The notes under the pieces were generated by a model. That model worked only from the letters and a program-made list of their open reading frames with translations, did no database searches and was not told the DNA's origin. The position numbers and the translations under genes are program-made. Of a DNA stretch of 40,444 bases, positions 16,268 through 24,954 are shown in pieces; the stretch's first letter is position 1; each line of letters begins with the position of its first letter. This DNA comes from a bacterium (GTDB lineage: Bacteria > Patescibacteriota > Minisyncoccia > UBA6257 > WO2-44-18): assembly GCA_023244815.1 (NCBI GenBank), contig JAHFLQ010000003.1:32875-73318 (forward strand), given 5' to 3'.

Positions 16268-16454
16268 AACGAGCCCATCTTCTCCACAGCCGCCTTAGCG
16301 GAGGGGCAGGTACAAATTACCTTCTCGAACGAGAGGGAAGCCGGAACTGCGGGAGCGTTTTACGCGACCAAATTCCGGAGGGATTAGCCCGAAGTGAGAG
16401 AAGAATAATTTGTCTGCACCGGAGCGTCGCGGCGAGGAAGAAGATGAGCGAATA
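16268..16454 (+). repeat. Long inverted-repeat element, family 1, copy 3
   Basis: Nearly colinear with the reverse complement of 8504-8692: CGAGCCC-TCTTCTCCACAG, CCGC-TTAGCGGAGGGGC, GGTACAAATTA, AGCCGGAACT, AATTCCGGA, AATTTGTCTG-ACCGGAGCG and GGAAGAAG. The flanks fold back on each other. It ends 25-30 bases before the lepB promoter. Confidence 0.85.
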
Positions 16455-16497
16455 AAAAGTTGCATTAAACGAGCCAATCTTCCATAATTGAAGCATT

Positions 16498-17025
16498 ATG
16501 CGAGCTTTTTGGAGTTCAGCATGGGAGATTATTGAAATTGTTTTAATTTCGGTTGTTACCGTGTTTCTGATAAGAAATTTTCTTGCCCAGCCGTTTTTGG
16601 TAAGTGGCGCGAGCATGGAGCCCACATTTTACAATCACAATTATTTGATCATTGACGAAGTTACTTATCATTTTCGCGCACCACAACGCGGTGAACCAAT
16701 AGTCTTTCGTTATCCCAACGATCCCTCCGTGTATTTCATCAAAAGAATCATCGGTTTGCCTGGCGATCGAGTTGTGGTGCGGGACGGGAAGGTGACGGTT
16801 TACGATATTAGTGGCAAAGCAATACCGGTAACTGGTGAAACCAATGGCTACACGGACGTAAAGCTTGGGGCTGACCAGTATTTTGTTTTAGGAGATAACC
16901 GGTATAATAGCTTTGACTCCCGAAACTGGGGCCCGGTTCCCAAAAAAGATATTATCGGATTGGTGCGTCTCCGCATTTTTCCAATCAGCGAATTTGAAGT
17001 AGTGAAAACTCCGGCAATACCATAA
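16498..17025 (+). CDS. lepB: Signal peptidase I
   Basis: Membrane serine protease that cleaves Sec signal peptides, 175 residues. An N-terminal membrane helix (about 7-27) precedes the catalytic serine motif SGASMEP (about 37-43). Box D FIKRIIGLPGD holds the catalytic Lys, and box E reads VLGDNRYNSFDSRNWGPV. This is the minimal one-helix Gram-positive type. CATAAT lies nine bases before the ATG. It heads a tight run of genes: its stop overlaps the hisS start by one base. Confidence 0.96.
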   Translation: MRAFWSSAWEIIEIVLISVVTVFLIRNFLAQPFLVSGASMEPTFYNHNYLIIDEVTYHFRAPQRGEPIVFRYPNDPSVYFIKRIIGLPGDRVVVRDGKVTVYDISGKAIPVTGETNGYTDVKLGADQYFVLGDNRYNSFDSRNWGPVPKKDIIGLVRLRIFPISEFEVVKTPAIP

Positions 17026-18314
17026 TGGCTAAGTCATCAAAAAAACCAAAAGCCCCCATCATTACCTCGCCCAAAGGAATGCACGATATTTTACCGGCCG
17101 ACCAGCCGCTTTGGGAAAAGGTTCGGAAGGTCGGCAAAGAAGTTGCCGATTATTATAATTTTTTGAAAATTGAAACACCGATTCTGGAAAAGGAAGAGCT
17201 TTTTAATCGTCCGCTCGGCGAAATTTCCGAAGTGGTGGAAAAGCAGATGTTTATTTTAAAAAGTAGAGGCAGTGACGGTCTGGCTTTGCGTCCGGAAGGG
17301 ACGGCTCCGATTGTCCGCTCTTATATAGAGCACGGTCTCAGCCATCTTGGCCAGCCGTTAAAGCTTTATTACGAAGGTCCGATGTTCCGCTATGAGCAGC
17401 CACAAGCCGGGCGTTTCCGCCAGTTTCATCAGCTGGGATTTGAAATCATCAGCGGGGACAACGATCCAGTGTATGACGCGCAGGTTATCATTGCCACCTA
17501 TCGTTTCCTGCAATACTTGAAACTGAAAGACACAGAGGTGCAGATTAACAGCACTGGCTGCAATAAATGCCGGCCAAATTTCAAGAAAAAGCTTGTGGAG
17601 TACTACAAGAGCAAGGAAAAACTCCTTTGTGCCGATGATCGGCACCGCTTAAAAATAAATCCGATGCGGCTACTCGACTGCAAAGTCGATAAATGCATTG
17701 AACTTAAGAAAGATTCCCCCAACATCCTTGATTCGCTGGATTCCGACTGCAAGAAGCATTTTAAAAAGGTGTTGGAGTTTTTAGAAGAGGTGAAGTTGCC
17801 GTACAGCCTGAATCAGTTTTTAGTTCGAGGCTTCGATTACTATACCAAGACCGTTTTTGAAATTTTTCACCAAGGATTTAATTTTGCTATTGCTGCGGGC
17901 GGCCGCTACGACTACCTGGTGGAAATGTTGGGCGGTCGGCAGTCGCCGGGAGTGGGATCCGCCACGGGATTGGAGCGGATAGTGGAAATAATCAAGCAAA
18001 AAAACATCAGCATACTTGGCAAGGTCAAGCCGAAGCTATACCTGATCCATATCGGAGATTTAGCGAAAGCCAAAGCGCTGGCGATTGTGGAAATGTTTCG
18101 GGAAGCGGGGATGGATATTCACGAAGCGCTCGGTAAAGACTCTCTTCGTGCCCAACTGAAATCCGCCGACAAGCTTGGCTCGCCATTCGCGCTGATTTTT
18201 GGCCAGCAGGAAGCTTTTGAGCAGTCCATCATTATTCGTGATATGAAATCCGGCGCGCAGGAGACCGTACCGCTGATTAAAGTAGTAAATGTTTTGCGTC
18301 GTAAGCTTCGGTAA
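17025..18314 (+). CDS. hisS: Histidyl-tRNA synthetase
   Basis: Class II aminoacyl-tRNA synthetase charging tRNA-His, 429 residues, the normal length. The N-terminus contains PKGMHDILP. Motif 2 lies around FRYEQPQAGRFRQFHQLGFE (about residue 121), the HisA motif is RGFDYYTKTVFEI, and motif 3 with GVGSATGLER is near 310. The C-terminal anticodon-binding domain starts around residue 335. Nothing is missing. It lies between lepB and hinT with overlap of one base and a two-base gap, so it is co-transcribed. Confidence 0.97.
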   Translation: MAKSSKKPKAPIITSPKGMHDILPADQPLWEKVRKVGKEVADYYNFLKIETPILEKEELFNRPLGEISEVVEKQMFILKSRGSDGLALRPEGTAPIVRSYIEHGLSHLGQPLKLYYEGPMFRYEQPQAGRFRQFHQLGFEIISGDNDPVYDAQVIIATYRFLQYLKLKDTEVQINSTGCNKCRPNFKKKLVEYYKSKEKLLCADDRHRLKINPMRLLDCKVDKCIELKKDSPNILDSLDSDCKKHFKKVLEFLEEVKLPYSLNQFLVRGFDYYTKTVFEIFHQGFNFAIAAGGRYDYLVEMLGGRQSPGVGSATGLERIVEIIKQKNISILGKVKPKLYLIHIGDLAKAKALAIVEMFREAGMDIHEALGKDSLRAQLKSADKLGSPFALIFGQQEAFEQSIIIRDMKSGAQETVPLIKVVNVLRRKLR

Positions 18315-18315
18315 A

Positions 18316-18681
18316 ATGGAAAGCTGTATTTTTTGTAAAATTGGCAAAAAGGAAATATCCGCGGAGATCGCTCTGGAAAACGATCGGGTGATCGCATTCA
18401 AGGATATCCGTCCTTCGGCGCCGGTCCATTATCTGATCATCCCCAAAGAACATATCCAATCGATTGCCCACCTTGAAGATAACCACAAGGAGGTTTTAGC
18501 GGAACTGATTTATTCCGCGAAAAAACTGGCGGCTAAACTAGGCTTGATGGGTTATAAGCTGGTTTTTAATGTTGGCCGAGAAGGGGGACAGGCGGTAGAC
18601 CATCTCCACCTCCACCTGCTGGGTGGCTGGGAGAACCAGGCAGATATAGATAAAATGCCGCACCCGGTACTGGACAAATAG
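18316..18681 (+). CDS. HIT-family purine nucleoside phosphoramidase (HinT-like)
   Basis: 121 residues from ATG 18316, chosen because MESCIFCKIGKKEI is the family N-terminus; an earlier frame start at 18289 is inside hisS. The HIT triad HLHLHLLGG is near 98-106. CIFC may bind zinc, as in many HIT proteins. It hydrolyses AMP-lysine or similar adducts in the family. It is part of the lepB-ftsZ run. Confidence 0.95.
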   Translation: MESCIFCKIGKKEISAEIALENDRVIAFKDIRPSAPVHYLIIPKEHIQSIAHLEDNHKEVLAELIYSAKKLAAKLGLMGYKLVFNVGREGGQAVDHLHLHLLGGWENQADIDKMPHPVLDK

Positions 18682-18710
18682 CCTAATTTTGGGTTATTCT
18701 TTAAACCACA

Positions 18711-18923
18711 ATGGCAGAAGTTAAAAAAAGGGAAGGCGAATCCACCACCTCGTTAATCTACCGGTTTATTAAGCGTGTTCAACAGACTGGAGTTTTGCGT
18801 GAATCCAAAAAGCGCCGGTTTCATAGCCGAACGCAAAATCGTTTGAAGCGCAAACTTTCCGCTCTCCATCGGGAAGTCAAAAAGAAAGAGATGGAGATTG
18901 CCCGCAAGCTTGGTGAGTTGTAA
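18711..18923 (+). CDS. rpsU: 30S ribosomal protein S21
   Basis: 70 residues, highly basic, with the S21 pattern FIKRVQQTGVLRESKKRR near the middle. S21 normally sits by the 3' end of 16S rRNA near the anti-Shine-Dalgarno. Its retention here, beside a 16S that lacks that sequence, is notable. Only two bases separate it from yqeY. Confidence 0.93.
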   Translation: MAEVKKREGESTTSLIYRFIKRVQQTGVLRESKKRRFHSRTQNRLKRKLSALHREVKKKEMEIARKLGEL

Positions 18924-18925
18924 CA

Positions 18926-19378
18926 ATGGCGCTTAGAGAACAACTAGCCGCGGACCTAAAGGCCGCAATGAAATCTGGCGATACCCAATCGGTCAGCCTT
19001 TTGCGCATGGTGATTTCTGCCGTTAATAATAAAGAAATTGAAAAAAAGATGAAGGGAGTGGCTGGTGAGCTGACCGATGAAGACGTTCTTTCTGTGCTAA
19101 TGACCGAGGCGAAAAAGCGCAAAGATTCCATAGACGCCTTTACTAAAGGCGGGCGGCAGGATTTGGCGGATAAAGAAAAGAAAGAGCTGGAAGTAATGCA
19201 AAAATATTTACCTAAACAGATGAGCCGGGAGGAGGTGGATAAAATTGTAGAGGCGACTGTCAAGAAAGTTGGATCGAAGGAGATTGGCCCAGTAATGAAA
19301 GCGGTGATGGCGGAATTAAGGGGCAAAGCCGATTCTGGTCTGGTTAGCCAACTGGTAAAAGAAAAACTTGGGAGCTAA
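18926..19378 (+). CDS. yqeY: YqeY/GatB-like family protein
   Basis: 150 residues with the YqeY pattern: N-terminal LREQLAADLKAAMKSGD and SLLRMVISAVNN, then EVMQKYLPKQMSREE and a C-terminal GPVMKAVMAELRGKADSGLV. The fold resembles the tRNA-binding tail of GatB. In many bacteria yqeY follows rpsU, as here. Exact role uncertain. Confidence 0.93.
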   Translation: MALREQLAADLKAAMKSGDTQSVSLLRMVISAVNNKEIEKKMKGVAGELTDEDVLSVLMTEAKKRKDSIDAFTKGGRQDLADKEKKELEVMQKYLPKQMSREEVDKIVEATVKKVGSKEIGPVMKAVMAELRGKADSGLVSQLVKEKLGS

Positions 19379-19380
19379 TC

Positions 19381-19758
19381 ATGGCCGTCAAGGTTGAGAG
19401 TTGGGGAAAACGATTTAATCATCTGGTGCCAATGGTTAAGCGAACCGCCCTTAAGTTGGCGCGGGTTTTGTCTATAAAAAGAGCGAGGATTGAGGTGTTT
19501 TTAGTAGGAAATCAGTTTATGAAAAAGAACGTGATGTCTTTTCCGGCTCCCCGGGGCTTCCCAAACCCCAACCGGCGTACGAAACCGCTCGGGGAGATAT
19601 TTTTAAACCCCGACCATATTGCCAAAGAAGGCGAAGAGCTTTCTTACATGCTCATTCACGGAGTTTTGCACCTTTTAGGCTATGGCCATAAAAAGAAAAA
19701 TGATATTATTAGGATGGAAAAGAAAGAACGGCAGTTACTCAAGTTATTGACTCAATGA
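19381..19758 (+). CDS. ybeY: Endoribonuclease YbeY, reduced
   Basis: 125 residues, a short YbeY (usually 150 or more). The metal-binding motif HGVLHLLGYGH is intact (three His), although the common Asp before the last His is Gly. The preceding LGEIFLNPDHI strand matches the family's LGDIxI. YbeY matures the 16S 3' end and acts in ribosome quality control in other bacteria. The stop overlaps the ftsA start by four bases. Confidence 0.92.
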   Translation: MAVKVESWGKRFNHLVPMVKRTALKLARVLSIKRARIEVFLVGNQFMKKNVMSFPAPRGFPNPNRRTKPLGEIFLNPDHIAKEGEELSYMLIHGVLHLLGYGHKKKNDIIRMEKKERQLLKLLTQ

Positions 19759-20984
19759 CTCAATTCATAGTCGGCCTTGATGTCGGCTCACATTCTATTA
19801 AAGCGGCAGTCGCGGAAGTTAAAAAGAACTCCAAATTGTCTTTGGTGCATCTTTTTAAGATGCCATCTGCCGGTATGCGGAGGGGTGTGGTTGACGACCT
19901 TCCTGAAGCCACGCGCGCGATTAGCCAGGCGCTGGGAGAAATAAAGCAGATTGCTAAAGGCGCTGTTAAAAATATTTTTCTAGCGGTAGGCAGCCCGGAC
20001 TTTAAAGCGCAGAACGGGATGGGCATGGTGGCAGTCTCCCGTGCCGATTCAGAGATTTTCCAAGATGACATTGATCGAGCGATCGACGCTTCTCAAGCAA
20101 TTAAGATGCCTCTGAATCGGATGGTCGTCCATCGCATCACTAATGAGTTTATCGTTGATGGGGTTGTTGGCATTCGCGATCCTCTCGGAATGGTTGGCAA
20201 TCGTCTAGAGGTCAGCAGTCTAATTATAGATGCCTTCGCGCCGGCAATAAAAAACCTTACCAAATGCGTGGAAAGTGCTGGTGGGGAAATCGCCGGCCTT
20301 ATTTTTTCTCCGCTCGCTTCCGCGCGCGCCCTACTTTCCAAAAACCAAAAAGAGCTGGGGGTAACTATGATTGATGTAGGTTTTAGTAAGACCGGGATTG
20401 GTGTTTACGAGGAGAACAAGCTTTTACACACAGCGATCTTTCCGGTTGGTTCTGGCAATGTTACCAACGATCTGGCGATCGGTCTGAAAATCGCCCATAA
20501 TTCCGCTGAAAACGTGAAGCTTTCGTTGGGTACCGCTCTGGCTAAAGAAGCGCCCAGTCGCGAGCAGGTAGACTTAACCAAATTTGACGCGACCGCGCGC
20601 GGTTCGGTTTCCCGCCGTTATATTGCCGAAATCATCGAAGTGCGGCTTGCGGAAATTTTGGAATTTGTAAATAATGAGTTAAAGTACATCGGAAAGGCGG
20701 CGCGTTTGCCGGCGGGCGTGGTGCTTGCGGGCGGCGGCTCCAAATTGCCGGCAATCGTGGATTTGACAAAGCAGGAGCTAAAATTAAGCGCGCAGATCGG
20801 CATCCCGAATCTTTCCGAAGTGGACGTCAATAATTCCGAACTGATGTCCCAGTCGGAAGATCCAGAAATGGCCTGCGCTTTCGGCCTCGTGCTTTCTGGA
20901 GCCGATCGCTTGGCAACGCCGGAGTCTTCAGCCAACCGTGTCGGCAGTATCTTCAGGAAAATTTTCAATACTTTCACACCCTAA
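19755..20984 (+). CDS. ftsA: Cell division protein FtsA
   Basis: Actin-like membrane tether for FtsZ, 409 residues. The phosphate-1 motif is VGLDVGSHSIKAAV at residues 6-19, the 1C subdomain lies at about 85-165, the phosphate-2 motif is VTMIDVGFSKTGIGVY, and the adenosine motif is VVLAGGGSKLP. The C-terminal amphipathic tail (about 395-409, RVGSIFRKIFNTFTP) would bind the membrane. The gene directly precedes ftsZ. Confidence 0.96.
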   Translation: MTQFIVGLDVGSHSIKAAVAEVKKNSKLSLVHLFKMPSAGMRRGVVDDLPEATRAISQALGEIKQIAKGAVKNIFLAVGSPDFKAQNGMGMVAVSRADSEIFQDDIDRAIDASQAIKMPLNRMVVHRITNEFIVDGVVGIRDPLGMVGNRLEVSSLIIDAFAPAIKNLTKCVESAGGEIAGLIFSPLASARALLSKNQKELGVTMIDVGFSKTGIGVYEENKLLHTAIFPVGSGNVTNDLAIGLKIAHNSAENVKLSLGTALAKEAPSREQVDLTKFDATARGSVSRRYIAEIIEVRLAEILEFVNNELKYIGKAARLPAGVVLAGGGSKLPAIVDLTKQELKLSAQIGIPNLSEVDVNNSELMSQSEDPEMACAFGLVLSGADRLATPESSANRVGSIFRKIFNTFTP

Positions 20985-21010
20985 GCGTCTATACTTTTTA
21001 TAAAAGGAAA

Positions 21011-22171
21011 ATGGCGAATACCAACAACAAACCAAAAAAGGGGTCCGGCGACTATGCCGCCAAAATTAAAGTAGTTGGCGTTGGCGGCGGAGGCGGCAAC
21101 GCCATTTCACGTATGCAAGAAGATTTTGAGGTTAAATCGGTTGATTTTATCGCTATTAACACCGATGCCCAGGACTTGGATTATTGCCACGCTAAGTACA
21201 AAGTTTACATAGGGAAAAATCTAACTCGCGGGTTGGGGACTGGCATGAATCCAGAGCTGGGCAGGCAAGCGGCGGAGGAGAACCGTTCGGAGATAGTAGA
21301 GACGCTCAAAGGAGCTGATTTGGTGTTTATTACCGCTGGTTTGGGTGGCGGCACCGGTTCTGGAGCGGCCCCGGTGATTGCCGAAGCGGCGAGGGAAAGC
21401 GGCGCGCTGACCGTGGCTGTAGTTACTAAACCATTCACTTTTGAAGGCGCTCAGCGTTCCAGGATTGCCCAGGAGGCCCTCCAGAAATTAAAAGAAAAGG
21501 TAGACACGCTGATTGTAGTTCCTAACGACCGCATTTTCAGCGTTATCAAAAAAGACACGCCGATTATTAAAGCTTTTGAGTTTATTGATGACATTTTGCG
21601 CCATAGCGTGCAGGGTATTGCCGAGCTAATCGCGATGCCGGGCATTATTAACGTGGATTTCGCCGATGTGAAAGCGATTATGAAAGACGCCGGTTCGGCT
21701 TTGGTGGGCATTGGCCTTGCCAACGGCCAAGAGCGGGCAATGACGGCCGTGGACCAGGCAATTAACTCACCTTTGCTGGAGGTATCTATTGATGGCGCCA
21801 AAGGCGTACTCTTTGCGGTTTCCGGCGGTAAGGATATGCGCCTGAATGAAATCCATGACATCGCCAAAGTGATTGGGGAATCGGTAGACCCGGCGGCCAA
21901 AATTATTTTCGGAGCCTATCACGATCGCAAGCTCCGCAAGGGCGCTCTTAAAGTTATTATGGTTGCCACCGGTTTCAACGGCTCGTCTTTGAAGGGCGGA
22001 GATTCCGGCATTACTACTTTGTTTAACGCGTCGTCGCCGAAGCCGGTAATTGCCAATGAAGAAAAAACAGATAAATCGGTATCCAACGGCGGTAAAGATA
22101 AAAACGGCAAAGACAAAAAGAGAGACGAAGACGTTTGGGACATTCCGACCTTTCTCCGCAAGAAACGATAA
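21011..22171 (+). CDS. ftsZ: Cell division protein FtsZ
   Basis: Tubulin-like GTPase forming the division ring, 386 residues. It has GVGGGGGNAI at the N-terminal nucleotide site, the tubulin signature GGGTGSGAAP at about 112-121, and the T7 catalytic region NVDFADVKAIM. A low-complexity Lys/Asp/Gly linker (about 345-372) leads to the conserved C-terminal peptide DIPTFLRKK, which binds FtsA. TATAAA ends six bases before the ATG, so a leaderless transcript is possible in addition to read-through from ftsA. Confidence 0.97.
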   Translation: MANTNNKPKKGSGDYAAKIKVVGVGGGGGNAISRMQEDFEVKSVDFIAINTDAQDLDYCHAKYKVYIGKNLTRGLGTGMNPELGRQAAEENRSEIVETLKGADLVFITAGLGGGTGSGAAPVIAEAARESGALTVAVVTKPFTFEGAQRSRIAQEALQKLKEKVDTLIVVPNDRIFSVIKKDTPIIKAFEFIDDILRHSVQGIAELIAMPGIINVDFADVKAIMKDAGSALVGIGLANGQERAMTAVDQAINSPLLEVSIDGAKGVLFAVSGGKDMRLNEIHDIAKVIGESVDPAAKIIFGAYHDRKLRKGALKVIMVATGFNGSSLKGGDSGITTLFNASSPKPVIANEEKTDKSVSNGGKDKNGKDKKRDEDVWDIPTFLRKKR

Positions 22172-22220
22172 GGCCTGGATCGGCGACGCCCCCTTACCGA
22201 GTGAAGCAATGACAAAATAC

Positions 22221-22248
22221 AAAATCTCCGCCGATCGGCGGAGATTTT
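22221..22248. terminator. Bidirectional terminator between ftsZ and the minus-strand channel-like gene
   Basis: 28-bp perfect palindrome with core TCTCCGCCGATCGGCGGAGA, bounded by AAAA and TTTT so that it can work on both strands of this convergent pair. Confidence 0.9.
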
Positions 22249-22269
22249 GTTGAATGAACTGCGGAGTTT

Positions 22270-22956
22270 TTAGCCCCGGTGGTTGAATTCGTCGCGCAAA
22301 CCGTCCAGCATTTTGGACGCCATATCTTTGCCGCCCAAGCCGAAGGCTAATCCGCCGGCCAAAGCCAGCATCGCGATTAAGCCAGTGATCAGCGTATTGA
22401 TAATGCTGACCGCTACGCCCAATTGCACCAACGATGTCAGGAATCCGAAGACGAAGACCACCCACCAGGTTACTGCCCCCAATCCCTTAGCTGTGTGCAT
22501 GTTCGCGCTCATTACCGAAGCCCTTACCAAGCCGCGGAGAAAATTCGCGACTACGAGCGTTGCCAACAAAATTAGGACCGAAACCAACACCTGCGGAGTA
22601 TAGGTGAGAACATCTCGAACGAAGCCAGACAACGTGGAGAAGCCCAAAATGTCCGAAGAAGCTAAGAGGAAAGCCAAGACGAAGAACCAGTAGACCAAAC
22701 GTCCCAGGAATTTCCCGGCGTCCAGTTTCATATTGGCCCGCTCGACAAAGGCGTCTACTCCTAACCGCCTCAACAATACATCCAGTTTCAGGTGGTAGAT
22801 AATTCTTTCCACTACCCGATCAAGAACCGCGGCCACGATCAAGCCAATTACAAAGACCAGCAATGAGCCGATCAATTGAGGTAAAAAGCCTGCCGTTACA
22901 AGCCACAGGTTTTGAATGGATGCCCTTAAAACATTTAACCAGCTTTCAATTACCAT
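22270..22956 (-). CDS. MscS-like/conserved TM-helix membrane protein
   Basis: 228 residues with about five membrane helices. Helix segments such as LPQLIGSLLVFVIGLIVA and a final Gly/Ala-rich helix (ALAGGLAFGLGGKDMASKML) match the conserved TM-helix family and the pore helix of small mechanosensitive channels. It lacks the soluble beta domain of full MscS. Likely a small ion channel or a CmpX-type membrane protein; the substrate is unknown. Convergent with ftsZ. Confidence 0.75.
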   Translation of the reverse strand: MVIESWLNVLRASIQNLWLVTAGFLPQLIGSLLVFVIGLIVAAVLDRVVERIIYHLKLDVLLRRLGVDAFVERANMKLDAGKFLGRLVYWFFVLAFLLASSDILGFSTLSGFVRDVLTYTPQVLVSVLILLATLVVANFLRGLVRASVMSANMHTAKGLGAVTWWVVFVFGFLTSLVQLGVAVSIINTLITGLIAMLALAGGLAFGLGGKDMASKMLDGLRDEFNHRG

Positions 22957-23068
22957 AGGTATAAATTTAGGGTTTTTAACGACCTTTCTTTATAACCTCA
23001 TTTTAACATAAAAGCGGCAACAATAGCCCGGTGGTGTGGATAACCAAAACACCTCTTTTCTTTAGGCG

Positions 23069-23139
23069 TGGACCTAGCCGGAATCGAACCGGCGCCTCGC
23101 CCATGCGAAGGGCGCGTAATGCCACTTTACTATAGGCCC
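23069..23139 (-). tRNA. tRNA-Ala (CGC)
   Basis: 71-nt cloverleaf on the minus strand. The acceptor GGGCCTA/TAGGTCC contains the G3-U70 wobble that identifies alanine tRNA. The anticodon stem CGCCC/GGGCG has loop TTCGCAT, anticodon CGC (codon GCG). The T loop is GGTTCGATTCC-like and the discriminator is A. The CCA end is not encoded. Confidence 0.95.
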
Positions 23140-23157
23140 GAATATCAAAATATTAAC

Positions 23158-24180
23158 CTATTTTTCCGTAAAGTAAAGAAATTCTAACACAAGTAGCACG
23201 AACCACCCGGCCTGGAGGACAAAGAAGAGGATGATCTGGATAAGCTCCAGAAATTGACGACTGGAAATGCTGAAGTTTTCGGAGACGATATTGTAAATAT
23301 CTTCCAAAGAATCTAATTTTTCCTGAATAGTTTTGCGCCAGTCGTCTAATTTGAATTTTTTGGAAATTAAATCGTAAAGACGAGCGGAGTACCAGTCACC
23401 GATCAGTTTGATGTCGCGCTCGATGGCTTCGAAGTCAGCAATGGCCATTGAACGCGTCTCAATCACCTCCTGAAAAGCATGGCGCAGTTCTTTATTGTGT
23501 TTATAGAATTGTATTTTTAATTTTGGCGCGTGGGCGAATTTGGTAACTTTGCGGAGACGGTCGTCCAGTTTGCGGTCCAGAATCCGATAGCGAAGGAGTT
23601 GCAGGTTGGCGGTTTGGAAGAGATCGATAATGTCGTCGATCTTACCTTCGGTGTCGAAAACGAAAGCGCCGTCCCAGTCCACAATCACGAGATCATTGTT
23701 GGCGTATTTGATTTGCTTGGAAAGCGTGTATTCAATTTCCTGGTCGTCCAATTTCTGGATCTCGGATTTAAGAAACGAAGCAATCGCCTGTTTTTTATTC
23801 AAAAATTGTTCGGGATCGCCATCATAGCCGGAAACGAGAGCGATGGAGTATTCTTCGCTCAATTCCAATTCACCCCCATGCTTTTGGGAAATTTTCTGGC
23901 AGGCGTCAATCAGAGCTTCGCGGAGTTTGAAGGTTTCTTTTGAGAAAGCATCGTCAATTTCCACCGTCGCCTCTACAAGAATATTTTCCGGGGGATAGGC
24001 GCGCACCAAAAATTTTACATCTCGGCCGCCAACTTTTGCTTTTTCCTCCACCATCGCGTACTGCTGCGGCATAGTGGATTTATAATAAGGCGGCGCGCTT
24101 TCCAGCGGTCGGAGTTCCACAGCCTCCCCTTTTTTCAGCCGATGCGATTCGGATATGACGAAAGAAATTAGCTTATGCAT
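23158..24180 (-). CDS. DUF155/RMND1-like membrane protein
   Basis: 340 residues from the ATG at 24180, preferred because TATCAT ends eight bases upstream. The first half is a soluble alpha/beta domain. The middle contains NDLVIVDWDGAFVFD and a run of helices (IDLFQTANLQLLRYRILDRKLD). The end has W-YSARLYDL...LEDIYNIVSENFS followed by one C-terminal membrane helix. This order of long helices then a final membrane anchor resembles the DUF155 (RMD1/RMND1) family; the match is by pattern only. Function in bacteria is unknown. Confidence 0.65.
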   Translation of the reverse strand: MHKLISFVISESHRLKKGEAVELRPLESAPPYYKSTMPQQYAMVEEKAKVGGRDVKFLVRAYPPENILVEATVEIDDAFSKETFKLREALIDACQKISQKHGGELELSEEYSIALVSGYDGDPEQFLNKKQAIASFLKSEIQKLDDQEIEYTLSKQIKYANNDLVIVDWDGAFVFDTEGKIDDIIDLFQTANLQLLRYRILDRKLDDRLRKVTKFAHAPKLKIQFYKHNKELRHAFQEVIETRSMAIADFEAIERDIKLIGDWYSARLYDLISKKFKLDDWRKTIQEKLDSLEDIYNIVSENFSISSRQFLELIQIILFFVLQAGWFVLLVLEFLYFTEK

Positions 24181-24259
24181 ATGTCTTAATGATACAACGA
24201 AAAACACTCCGTGGCATTGATTGCCTTTTTAGCCAGTTGTGGTAGACTCTAAAATAATC

Positions 24260-24291
24260 AAAAATCTCCGAACAAGTGTCGGAGATTTTTT
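24260..24291 (+). terminator. Isolated terminator hairpin between divergent genes
   Basis: AAAATCTCCG/CGGAGATTTTTT with a nine-base loop. No gene ends upstream on this strand. It may end a very short transcript or insulate the ECF operon. The rest of 24292-24411 holds no gene; a weak promoter-like TTAAAC-N16-TAAAAT is at about 24325-24346. Confidence 0.65.
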
Positions 24292-24411
24292 AATCCTGCC
24301 TGCCATGCCTGCGGCAGTTAAACCGGCAAGCGGGTGTGCTAAAATGGTCTTTAGGGGGGTCCAGAAGCGGACTCTACAATAAGAAACCAAAACCCAACTT
24401 ATTCGTTATAT

Positions 24412-24954
24412 ATGCTAGACGGCGAACTGAACTTAATAAGAGAGGCGCAGAAGGGTAAAAAGGAGGCTTTTGGGCCGCTTTACGACCATTATGTTGCCCC
24501 GATCTATCGGTTTGTTTACGTTAAGGTAACAGACAAAGAAGAGGCGGAAGACCTTACCCATGAAGTGTTCTTGAGCGCTTGGCAGAACTTGAAAGGCTAC
24601 AAGCACCAGGGTTTTCCCTTTTCAAGCTGGCTTTACCAGATAGCGAGGAACAAGGTTATAGATCACTACCGCACCAAGAAAACTCATACGAGTTTTGAAA
24701 ACGTGGACGAAGATCTCCTATCCATAGTCGGCGTGGTAGAAAACGACCTGGAGAAAGTTCTGGCGCTGGATAAAGTTAAGGAAGCAATCGCCCAGCTTAA
24801 CCAGGAGCAGCAAGACGTGATCATCATGAAATTCATAGAAGACCTCTCCAATGAAGAAATCGCCAACACGATGAGTAAAACTGAAGGTGCTGTTCGTCTA
24901 CTCCAACACCGAGCTATCAATAATCTAAAAGAAATCCTATGGAAGAACGACTAA
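24412..24954 (+). CDS. ECF-type RNA polymerase sigma factor
   Basis: 180 residues. Region 2 (about 20-90) includes FVYVKVTDKEEAEDLTHEVFLSAWQ and FSSWLYQIARNKVIDHYR. Region 4 (about 120-175) includes LNQEQQDVIIMKFIEDLSNEEIA and a helix-turn-helix ending EGAVRLLQHRAINNL. There is no region 1 or 3, which is the extracytoplasmic-function layout. It overlaps the next gene by 16 bases, the usual sigma/anti-sigma coupling. Confidence 0.95.
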   Translation: MLDGELNLIREAQKGKKEAFGPLYDHYVAPIYRFVYVKVTDKEEAEDLTHEVFLSAWQNLKGYKHQGFPFSSWLYQIARNKVIDHYRTKKTHTSFENVDEDLLSIVGVVENDLEKVLALDKVKEAIAQLNQEQQDVIIMKFIEDLSNEEIANTMSKTEGAVRLLQHRAINNLKEILWKND

